A stretch of DNA of 5,296 nt from Nitriliruptorales bacterium (lineage in GTDB: Bacteria > Actinomycetota > Nitriliruptoria > Euzebyales > Egibacteraceae), in contig SLNF01000246.1 in assembly GCA_007133145.1 (NCBI GenBank), positions 1 through 5,296 on the forward strand, written 5' to 3'. Position numbers and translations under genes: made by a program. This document shows, piece by piece, positions 1 to 4,964 of the stretch (its first letter is position 1; each line of letters begins with the position of its first letter). The notes beneath the pieces were generated by a model, which saw only the letters and a list, made by a program, of their open reading frames with translations, did no database searches and was not told where the DNA came from.

Positions 1-329
1 CCTCCCGCCAGCTCGTGCGGATGCTGCGCGAGGCCGGCGCGACCGAGGTCCACCTGCGGATCACCTCCCCGCCGGTGCGCAACCCCTGCTACTACGGCAT
101 CGACATGGCCTCGCCCGCCGAACTCATCGCCTCGGGGCTCTCGGTCGACGAGATCCGCGACTTCGTCGGCGCCGAATCCCTGGCCTACCTCTCCGAGGAG
201 GCGCTCGTCGACGCGAGCGGCCGACCGCGCTCGGCGCTGTGCATGGCCTGCTTCGACGGGCGCTACCCCGTGCCGGTCCCCGATGCGCAGGCTGCGGCGG
301 GCAAGCAGCTCGCGATCTTCGGCGAATGA
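1..329 (+). CDS. purF: Amidophosphoribosyltransferase (PurF), C-terminal fragment, 5' end outside the window
   Basis: This is the C-terminal 108 or so residues of glutamine phosphoribosylpyrophosphate amidotransferase, the cytoplasmic enzyme that makes 5-phosphoribosylamine from PRPP and glutamine, the first committed step of purine synthesis. The reading frame is already open at base 3, so the gene starts upstream of the window. The visible part has the family segments SPPVRNPCYYGID, the SVDEIRDFVGAESLAYLSEE block and the tail LCMACFDGRYPVPVP. Three cysteines (TGC at 87-89, 240-242 and 249-251; the last two form CxxC) match three of the four ligands of the [4Fe-4S] cluster known from Bacillus subtilis PurF, so this is the Fe-S-type enzyme and not the cluster-less E. 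coli type. The TGA stop at 327-329 overlaps the purM start. The N-terminal glutaminase domain and the PRPP loop lie outside the window and cannot be checked. Confidence 0.95.
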   Translation, partial: SRQLVRMLREAGATEVHLRITSPPVRNPCYYGIDMASPAELIASGLSVDEIRDFVGAESLAYLSEEALVDASGRPRSALCMACFDGRYPVPVPDAQAAAGKQLAIFGE

Positions 330-1399
330 GCGCTCAGGGCCCCGAGGGGCAGCACGAGGCGCCGGGCGGCGCGACCTACGCCAGCGCGGGGGTGGACCTC
401 GACGCCGCCGACGCCGCGGTCGAGGCGATCAAGCCCCACGCCGCGCGCACCACGCGACCAGAGGTCCTCGAGAGCCTCTCGGGGTTCGGGGCGTTCTTCG
501 CCCTCGACCCCAAGGCCTACAAGAAGCCGCTGCTCGTCGCCGCGACCGACGGCGTCGGCACGAAGCTCGAGATCGCCCGCGCCCTGGGCCGCCACGACAC
601 CGTCGGGCGCGACCTCGTCGCGATGGTCGTCGACGACCTCGTCTGCTCGGGGGCGGAGCCGCTGTTCTTCCTCGACTACCTCGCCGTCGAGTCGATCGAG
701 CCAGAGGCGGTCGCCGAGATCGTCGGCGGGATCGCCGACGGCTGCGAGGAGGCCGGCTGCGCGCTCATCGGCGGGGAGACCGCCGCGCACCCCGGGGTGC
801 TCACCGACGGGCGCTACGACCTCGCGGGCTTCGGCGTCGGGGTCGTCGAGCGCGACGCCGCGCTCGACGCCGACCGCGTCACCGCCGGCGCCGAGATCGT
901 CGCGCTCGCCTCCAACGGCCTGCACGCCAACGGCTACTCGCTGGCCCGGCGCATCTGCGCCGACGCCGGTCTCGACCTCGACGCCGACCATGGCCTGCTC
1001 GTCCAGACCCTCGGCGAGGCGCTGCTGCGGCCCACCGAGATCTACGCCCCCCACTGCCTCGCGCTCATCGCCGGCACGCGCGTGCAGGCGCTCGCCCACG
1101 TCACCGGCGGTGGCATCGCCGGCAACCTCGCGCGCTGCCTGCCCGAGGGGCTCGGCGCCGTCGTCGACGTCGGCACCTTCAGCGTCCCCGACGTCTTCGA
1201 CGTCCTCCAGCGCGCCGGTGGGGTCGACGAGGCGGAGATGTGGCGGGTCTTCAACATGGGCGCGGGGATGCTCGCCCTCGTCGAGGACGCCCAGGAGGCC
1301 GTCGCGCTGCTGCGTGCGCGCGGGGTCGACGCGTGGCGCTGCGGCCAGGTCGTCGAGGGCCGCGGGGTGCGGCTCGCCGGTCTGGGGTCGGCGGGCTGA
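326..1399 (+). CDS. purM: Phosphoribosylformylglycinamidine cyclo-ligase (AIR synthetase, PurM)
   Basis: This encodes a 357-residue cytoplasmic enzyme that closes the imidazole ring: FGAM plus ATP gives AIR, the fifth step of purine synthesis. The length is normal for the family. Landmarks in order: TYASAGVDLDAAD (about residues 17-29), TDGVGTKLE (74-82), the ATP-side segment VDDLVCSGAEPLFFLDY (102-118), GGETAAHPG (149-157), SNGLHANGYSL (196-206), the RPTEIY segment (235-240), HVTGGGIAGN (258-267) and EMWRVFNMGAGM (304-315). The ATG at 326 is chosen because it overlaps the purF stop (ATGA) and gives the expected N-terminus; an in-frame GTG at 239 would lie deep in purF. No good Shine-Dalgarno precedes it, so translation is probably coupled to purF. 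Compared with the common GGETAEMPG, this protein has Ala-His for Glu-Met; the family tolerates change here and the rest is intact. The gene ends 14 bp from the convergent dehydrogenase gene. Confidence 0.97.
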   Translation: MSAQGPEGQHEAPGGATYASAGVDLDAADAAVEAIKPHAARTTRPEVLESLSGFGAFFALDPKAYKKPLLVAATDGVGTKLEIARALGRHDTVGRDLVAMVVDDLVCSGAEPLFFLDYLAVESIEPEAVAEIVGGIADGCEEAGCALIGGETAAHPGVLTDGRYDLAGFGVGVVERDAALDADRVTAGAEIVALASNGLHANGYSLARRICADAGLDLDADHGLLVQTLGEALLRPTEIYAPHCLALIAGTRVQALAHVTGGGIAGNLARCLPEGLGAVVDVGTFSVPDVFDVLQRAGGVDEAEMWRVFNMGAGMLALVEDAQEAVALLRARGVDAWRCGQVVEGRGVRLAGLGSAG

Positions 1400-1413
1400 G
1401 CGGAGCGGGCGGG

Positions 1414-2493
1414 CTAGCGTCCGACGGGCCTGCGGATCCGCCCGACCCCGCCGACGGCCTCGATCCGACGGCGCGCGACGCGCTCGGCGGCGGTCAGCGT
1501 CGTGATGCCTTCCTCGCGCGCGACCCGGAAGACCTCGGTGAGTCGCCACTCGATGCCCTCGGCGAGGCGGGTCGCGCGCGCCTGGGAGTACCCGCGGGGG
1601 TGGAGCTCGTCGACGACCTGGATGACCCCACCGGCGTTGATGACGAAGTCCGGGGCGTAGAGGATCCCGGCGTCGGCGAGGGCCTCGGCGAGCTCGGGGG
1701 AGGCGAGCTGGTTGTTCGCCGCGCCGGCGACCACCCTGCACGACAGCGCCGGCAGGCTGGCCTCCGAGACCGTCGCGCTCAGGGCGTTGGGGCTGAGCAC
1801 GTCGCAGTCGACGGCGTGGATGTCGCCTGGGTCAACGACGTCGGCCCCGAAGCGCTCGGCGCACACCGCGGTCGCCTCGTCGTCGACGTCGGCGACGGTG
1901 AGCTTCGCGCCGTCGGCGGCGAGTCGCTCGGCGAGGCGCCGGCCGACCTTGCCCACGCCCTCGATCGCGACGTGGAGGCTGGCGAGGTCGGGGCTGCCCG
2001 GCAGCGCGGCCGCGCAGGCGCGAAGGCCGGCGTAGGTGCCCACCGCGGTGGTCACCCCTGAGTCCCCCGAGCCGCCCTCCTCGGGCTCGGCGCCGGTGAC
2101 CCAGCGGGTCTCGCGCTTGATGATGCCCATGTCGGCGGGTGTCGTGCCGACGTCGCAGGCGGTGACGTAGCGCCCCCCGAGGCTGTCGATCATCCGCCCG
2201 TAGGCGCGCAGGGCCGCCTCGCTCTTCGCCGTGGCCGGGTCGCCCCAGATCACCGCCTTGCCCCCACCGGCGTCGAGGCCAGCCACCGCGGCCTTGAGCG
2301 TCATCGCCTCCGACAGACGCAGGACGTCGGCGAGCGCCTCCTCCTCGGAGGCGTAGTCATGGCAGCGCGTGCCGCCGACCCCGGGGCCGAGCACGGTGCT
2401 GTGCAGCGCGATGATGCAGCGCAGGCCCGTCTCCTCGTCCGCACCGAAGAGCACCTGCTCGTGGCCGTCGAGCATGCTGAACGGACCCGCCAT
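1414..2493 (-). CDS. Leucine/valine dehydrogenase (branched-chain amino acid dehydrogenase, Glu/Leu/Phe/Val family)
   Basis: This encodes a 359-residue NAD-dependent amino acid dehydrogenase that deaminates a branched-chain amino acid to its 2-oxo acid, or runs in reverse. The substrate-binding half shows GPGVGGTRCHDY (36-47), MTLKAAVAGLDAGGGKAV (64-81) with the two lysines K67 and K79 equivalent to Lys68 and Lys80 of Bacillus leucine dehydrogenase, and CDVGTTPADM (113-122) with the catalytic-type D114. The Rossmann half has GVGKVG (179-184) and an acidic residue at the end of the second strand (VADVD, 200-204), which favours NAD over NADP. VVAGAANNQL (254-263) and YAPDFVINAGGVI (279-291) follow. 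The ATG at 2493 is chosen over an upstream in-frame start at 2556 because AGGAGG lies 8 nt before it and the protein then aligns from its usual N-terminus. In Streptomyces the homologue near bldC is called vdh, in Bacillus bcd or ldh; whether leucine or valine is preferred cannot be read here. It probably feeds branched-chain acyl-CoA and fatty acid supply. Confidence 0.94.
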   Translation of the reverse strand: MAGPFSMLDGHEQVLFGADEETGLRCIIALHSTVLGPGVGGTRCHDYASEEEALADVLRLSEAMTLKAAVAGLDAGGGKAVIWGDPATAKSEAALRAYGRMIDSLGGRYVTACDVGTTPADMGIIKRETRWVTGAEPEEGGSGDSGVTTAVGTYAGLRACAAALPGSPDLASLHVAIEGVGKVGRRLAERLAADGAKLTVADVDDEATAVCAERFGADVVDPGDIHAVDCDVLSPNALSATVSEASLPALSCRVVAGAANNQLASPELAEALADAGILYAPDFVINAGGVIQVVDELHPRGYSQARATRLAEGIEWRLTEVFRVAREEGITTLTAAERVARRRIEAVGGVGRIRRPVGR

Positions 2494-2501
2494 CGCCGTC
2501 G

Positions 2502-2507
2502 CCTCCT
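2502..2507 (-). promoter_or_regulatory. Ribosome binding site of the amino acid dehydrogenase gene
   Basis: The complement reads AGGAGG, a full Shine-Dalgarno core, 8 nt before the ATG at 2493-2491. It decides the start: the longer in-frame option beginning at 2556 would add 21 arginine-rich residues that the family does not have. Confidence 0.85.
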
Positions 2508-2564
2508 GCGTCTCGCGCCGCACCGTCGGCGCGTGTCGTCGCTCACTGCAGCGCATCGTAGAGC

Positions 2565-2575
2565 GTGATCATCAC
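2565..2575. repeat. Small palindrome GTGAT-C-ATCAC upstream of the dehydrogenase gene
   Basis: This is a perfect 5-bp inverted repeat around one central base, 72 bp upstream of the dehydrogenase start codon. On the - strand it sits just upstream of a possible -10 (TACGAT, complement of 2555-2560), where a repressor or activator could act. No regulator is named because the motif is too short to assign. It could also be chance. Confidence 0.3.
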
Positions 2576-2661
2576 AGGGGGGCCCTCGGTGGAGATCCGG
2601 CCGGGCAACCCCGCTGCGCGGTGTTGCGCAGGAGGATCAGTCTGGAGGGCGGGCCACGTTC

Positions 2662-2690
2662 TTGACAAATGCCACGAGAAAACGTCTACT
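2662..2690 (+). promoter_or_regulatory. Putative housekeeping-sigma promoter reading toward the bldC-like gene
   Basis: A perfect -35 consensus TTGACA (2662-2667) is followed after exactly 17 bp by TCTACT (2685-2690), which matches TATAAT at 4 of 6 positions including the conserved last T. It lies in the most AT-rich part of the window and points at the bldC-like gene. Transcription would start near 2697, giving a leader of about 150 nt before the ATG at 2848. This is the best promoter-like sequence in the window. The start site is predicted, not measured. Confidence 0.6.
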
Positions 2691-2715
2691 TCCGGCGGTA
2701 CGTCGGAGGTGCGCT

Positions 2716-2760
2716 CAAAGCACATCCTTCGCATTGCTCCTCCATACCAGGTATGCTTTG
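2716..2760. repeat. Nested inverted repeats upstream of the bldC-like gene, possible operator or leader structure
   Basis: The outer arms are CAAAGCA (2716-2722) and TGCTTTG (2754-2760), a perfect 7-bp inverted repeat with 31 bp between. Inside the right half is a second perfect palindrome, CATACC-A-GGTATG (2743-2755). The right outer arm overlaps its last two bases. A weak second promoter can be read over it: TTCGCA (2728-2733), 18 bp, TATGCT (2752-2757), with the -10 inside the palindrome. The element could therefore be an operator for a dimeric regulator or, within the leader from the upstream promoter, an RNA fold. Which of these holds is not known. Confidence 0.45.
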
Positions 2761-2830
2761 TCACACGGAGATGATCGCGACGGTGAACGTCGCGGTCGGC
2801 CGGGAGGCTGGACGTCAACGACGACGGGGG

Positions 2831-2838
2831 GAGAGAGG
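2831..2838 (+). promoter_or_regulatory. Ribosome binding site of the bldC-like gene
   Basis: The purine-rich GAGAGAGG ends 9 nt before the ATG at 2848. It supports that start over the ATG at 2840, which would lie almost on top of this site and opens only a 9-codon frame. Confidence 0.65.
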
Positions 2839-2847
2839 TATGAGGCC

Positions 2848-3057
2848 ATGCAGAATGGTGAGTTCGTAGACCGTCGGGACGACGAGCTTCTCACCCCTTC
2901 GGAGGTCGCCAAGCTCTTCCGCGTCGATCCCAAGACGGTGACGCGGTGGGCGAAGGCCGGCAAGCTCTCCTCGATCAGGACCCTCGGCGGGCACCGTCGC
3001 TACCGCTCGGCCGAGGTCCACGCGCTGCTCGAGGGCACCGAGACCCTGTCGAGCTGA
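2848..3057 (+). CDS. bldC: BldC-like small DNA-binding protein (MerR-type winged helix-turn-helix)
   Basis: This 69-residue protein is almost the same length as Streptomyces BldC (68 residues) and is very close to it as I recall that sequence. The helix-turn-helix lies at about residues 15-36 (LLTPSEVAKLFRVDP then KTVTRWAKAGKL), and the wing is RTLGGHRRYR (44-53). The protein is only a DNA-binding domain. It has no effector domain and no dimerising coiled coil, unlike full MerR regulators. Known BldC binds direct repeats as head-to-tail oligomers and holds back the switch from vegetative growth to sporulation; in non-sporulating actinobacteria the role is less clear. The start at 2848 is chosen for its ribosome binding site and because conservation begins about 14 residues later. 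The frame is open further upstream to 2662, but that part looks non-coding and would include the promoter. Regulation is probably from the promoter at 2662-2690; autoregulation is possible but not shown. The identity is secure, the developmental role in this organism is inference. Confidence 0.93.
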   Translation: MQNGEFVDRRDDELLTPSEVAKLFRVDPKTVTRWAKAGKLSSIRTLGGHRRYRSAEVHALLEGTETLSS

Positions 3058-3064
3058 GGCCGGC

Positions 3065-3120
3065 GGCCCAGCGGTGCGCCGACGAGGGCGCGCCGGCTCG
3101 AGAGCCCGTGCGCTGGGGCC
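3065..3120. terminator. Hairpin cluster between convergent genes, probable bidirectional terminator
   Basis: Fifteen bases after the bldC-like stop is a 9-bp stem, CGGTGCGCC (3072-3080) with GGCGCGCCG (3087-3095), containing one T-G wobble and a 6-nt loop. A small 4-bp hairpin follows (GCTC 3096-3099 / GAGC 3102-3105). An outer pair, GGCCCAGCG (3065-3073) and CGCTGGGGCC (3111-3120, one bulged G), can enclose both, apart from a 2-nt overlap with the 9-bp stem. No T-run follows, as is common for actinobacterial terminators. The position between two gene ends suggests termination in both directions. The fold was done by eye. Confidence 0.5.
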
Positions 3121-3168
3121 TGCCGCCAACCCCCGCCGGGACCGTCCCTCGCCACGACCGTGGGCGGC

Positions 3169-4776
3169 TCAGTCCAGTGGGTCGATCGCTTCAGGCGTGT
3201 AGCGCACGCCGGGTGACCAGAGCAGCCACTCCTCGAGGCCGACGTCGTACGTCGCCTCGATCTGAGCGCGGACCTTCCCGGCGTCGTAGGTGACCCCGCC
3301 GATCGAGAAGTCCTGCAGCCAGGGGACGATCCGCGCGCGCAACCCGTCGGTGAGCGCGACGAAGTCGGCGAGGGAGGCCGCGACGATCTCGTAGGGCTCG
3401 TCGATCGGGCTCGCGACGTCGTACTCGCCCGGCCCCCAATGCGAGGGGTAGACCATCGGGGCGAGGTAGTCGGTGTGCTCCGCGAGGCCGGCGATGTCCT
3501 GCGCGATCTGCGTGGGCCGGTCGACGGCGATGCCGTAGACCGACGCGCCGTGGGCCACGCCGTAGGGTGCGAGGGCGGCGTCGGCCTCGGCGACGAAGTC
3601 GACGACGGCCTCCTCGGGGCTCCCTTCGAGGCCGGGGAAGCGGAAGCCCTCCACGTCACCGTCGGGGCGCCGGACGTAATCCCAGAGGATGTCGTCGACG
3701 CCGGCGCGGGCGGCCTCGACGGCGAGCGCGACGTGGTAGTCGACGACGTCGGGGTCGGCGAAGTTCGTGAAGCCGCCGTAGCCACCGTAGGCCTCCCCCT
3801 CGGCGGTCTGGATGACCTGCTCACGCTCGTCGTGCTCCCACGCGTGCGCGGCGAGGACCGGGTCGCGGAAGGCGACGATGCGGCCGATGACCGCGAGGCC
3901 GAGGTCGTGGAGCTCGGCGACGGCCTCGTCGAGGTCGTAGATCGGCTCGACCGCGTCGATCTCGTGGGCCCGCTCGACCTCGCTGTCGTAGCCGACGACG
4001 CCCGACTCGTCCTTGAGGTCGAGCTGCACGGCGTTGATGAGGCCGTCCTCGGCCATCGCGAGCACGGGGTCGCGCAGCGCGCCGGTCACCCACCCCCAGA
4101 AGGAGACGTGGACCGCGCGCACCGGCGAGACGGTCACGCGCGAGGGCACCGAGGCGATGGGCCCGACGACGACCTCGCTCGTGTTGCCAGCGGCGTCGAC
4201 GGCGGTGACGGTGACCGGCCCCTCGACGGGGGCGGGCACGGTGAGCGTGAACGTCTCGCCGTCCTGCTCGACGGTGCCGGCGTCGGCGCTGACCTCGGCG
4301 TCGGGATCGTCGACGCGTCCGGTCACCTCGAGGGGCTCGTCGCCGACGAGCGGGCCGTCGACGTCGTCGAGGTCGATCGCCGGCGGCACGGTGTCGACGG
4401 TGAACGTCAGCCGGGTCGTGTCGGGGGAGAACGCGCAGGACAGACGCGCGACGATCTCGACCTCGCCGTCGTCGAGGGCCGCGAGCGGCAGCTGTCGCCC
4501 GTCGTCGTGGGGCTCGAGCGCGTCGGTGACCTCGCCCTCGCCGACGACGGTGACCGTGAGGCCCCGCACGGCGTCCTCGTCGGCGTGGAAGACGATCGCC
4601 CCGTCGGCGACGTCGTCGGCGCCGAGCAGCGCGCCCTCGGCGGGGCCGTCGACCTCGAGGCAGGGCTCGGCGGTCGCGGCGATGAAGAGGCCGACGCCGC
4701 CGCCGAGCGCGCCGATGAGCAGGAGGCCGAGGCCGACGAGCAACAGCCGGGAGCGGGGACGGGCGGCGTCGGGCAT
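3169..4776 (-). CDS. Membrane-anchored Ig-like / DUF4015-type glycoside-hydrolase-like protein
   Basis: This encodes a 535-residue protein. A short basic N-terminus and one hydrophobic segment (about residues 11-34) should anchor it in the membrane with the rest outside. Residues 39-120 are a beta-rich region of no family I know; its C39 and C114 could form a disulfide. Residues 120-205 look like a bacterial Ig-like domain (FTVDTVPPAIDL ... VTVTAVDAAGNTSE). From about 218 to the end is a TIM-barrel region of the DUF4015 putative glycosyl hydrolase type: INAVQLDLKDESG (247-259), VIGRIVAFRDPVLA (296-309), DDILWDYVRRP (361-371), YLAPMVYPSHW (437-447) and IVPWLQDF (483-490). Acidic residues D253, D256, E257 and D366 are candidates for the active site. 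The ATG at 4776 has AGAGGA 9 nt upstream and is preferred over a TTG at 4818 with none. The substrate is unknown; a surface or extracellular polysaccharide is likely from the family and the divergent deacetylase neighbour. Enzymatic activity is inferred, not established for the family. Confidence 0.85.
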   Translation of the reverse strand: MPDAARPRSRLLLVGLGLLLIGALGGGVGLFIAATAEPCLEVDGPAEGALLGADDVADGAIVFHADEDAVRGLTVTVVGEGEVTDALEPHDDGRQLPLAALDDGEVEIVARLSCAFSPDTTRLTFTVDTVPPAIDLDDVDGPLVGDEPLEVTGRVDDPDAEVSADAGTVEQDGETFTLTVPAPVEGPVTVTAVDAAGNTSEVVVGPIASVPSRVTVSPVRAVHVSFWGWVTGALRDPVLAMAEDGLINAVQLDLKDESGVVGYDSEVERAHEIDAVEPIYDLDEAVAELHDLGLAVIGRIVAFRDPVLAAHAWEHDEREQVIQTAEGEAYGGYGGFTNFADPDVVDYHVALAVEAARAGVDDILWDYVRRPDGDVEGFRFPGLEGSPEEAVVDFVAEADAALAPYGVAHGASVYGIAVDRPTQIAQDIAGLAEHTDYLAPMVYPSHWGPGEYDVASPIDEPYEIVAASLADFVALTDGLRARIVPWLQDFSIGGVTYDAGKVRAQIEATYDVGLEEWLLWSPGVRYTPEAIDPLD

Positions 4777-4785
4777 GCGGCGGGG

Positions 4786-4791
4786 TCCTCT
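4786..4791 (-). promoter_or_regulatory. Ribosome binding site of the Ig/DUF4015 gene
   Basis: The complement reads AGAGGA, 9 nt before the ATG at 4776-4774. It decides the start in favour of this ATG over the TTG at 4818-4816, which has no Shine-Dalgarno and would place 14 extra residues, mostly Arg and Pro, before the membrane anchor. Confidence 0.65.
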
Positions 4792-4950
4792 GCGGCGGTG
4801 GGTGGGGTCGCGAGCCAACCGCAGTGTCGCGCCCGGCGCGCGTCCGCCGCTCGGCCTTCCGGCCGGGCTCGGACAGGCCGCCGGCCCCTACGCTTGAGCG
4901 TGCCGCGACCGGGGCGCGCTCCGGCTCGGCTGCCCGCCACCCCCGTCATC

Positions 4951-4956
4951 GAGGAG
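4951..4956 (+). promoter_or_regulatory. Ribosome binding site of the deacetylase lipoprotein gene
   Basis: GAGGAG lies 8 nt before the TTG at 4965-4967. It is what identifies this TTG as the start, because no ATG or GTG is placed correctly before the signal peptide. Confidence 0.75.
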
Positions 4957-4964
4957 CCACCCTG

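Larger units (their letters stand above)
2494..2847. other. Intergenic control region between the divergent dehydrogenase and bldC-like genes
   Basis: This 354-bp gap holds no believable gene. Short open frames exist in it, but none combines a ribosome binding site with a recognisable protein. It is clearly more AT-rich than the flanking genes (about 55% GC by hand count at 2701-2760). From left to right it contains the dehydrogenase ribosome binding site, a small palindrome GTGAT-C-ATCAC (2565-2575), a strong promoter-like pair (2662-2690, facing bldC), a nested set of inverted repeats (2716-2760) and the bldC ribosome binding site. No convincing -35/-10 pair for the - strand dehydrogenase gene was found. 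The complement of 2555-2560 reads TACGAT and could be a -10, but there is no good -35 at the right distance. Confidence 0.8.
4777..4964. promoter_or_regulatory. Divergent intergenic region of the two envelope-protein genes
   Basis: This 188-bp GC-rich gap must hold the starts of both transcripts. On + the only promoter-like hint is TACGCT (4889-4894), which fits a TAnnnT -10, but no good -35 sits 16-18 bp before it. The same bases enter a perfect 12-bp inverted repeat, ACGCT-TG-AGCGT (4890-4901), which could be an operator or chance. No convincing - strand promoter was seen. No gene is supported here. Confidence 0.3.

Noticed and set aside
149..161. Dense repeats of short words such as GTCGACGA and CGTCGTCGA throughout the window.
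   Set aside because: They reflect Val/Asp/Glu-rich coding with GC-ending codons, not a repeat family; no regular spacing was seen, so no CRISPR or tandem array is called.
263..1741. Long open frame of 492 codons on the - strand across purM.
   Set aside because: It is opposite a clear purM gene and its product is Arg/Gly/Asp-rich low-complexity sequence with no family. Such frames arise from GC-rich third codon positions.
283..2061. Open frame of 592 codons on + running through purM and into the antisense of the dehydrogenase gene.
   Set aside because: The product is mostly arginine runs; it crosses two real genes in wrong frames, which is typical of stop-poor high-GC DNA.
2752..2757. TATGCT as the main -10 of the bldC-like gene.
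   Set aside because: Its best -35 partner (TTCGCA, 18 bp) matches only 4 of 6 positions, weaker than the TTGACA pair upstream. Kept only as a possible second promoter.
2543..2818. A 91-codon - strand frame in the divergent gap ending in MITLYDALQ.
   Set aside because: It covers the bldC promoter and inverted repeats, has no ribosome binding site at its start, and shows no recognisable protein family.
2662..2847. Upstream extension of the bldC-like frame by 62 codons.
   Set aside because: The extension begins within the -35 box of the likely promoter, lacks a ribosome binding site and is absent from the BldC family. The ATG at 2848 has a proper site.
2840..2869. Nine-codon frame MRPCRMVSS overlapping the bldC start as a possible leader peptide.
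   Set aside because: Its ATG sits only 1 nt from the purine-rich site that serves the ATG at 2848, and nothing in the peptide suggests attenuation. Probably chance.
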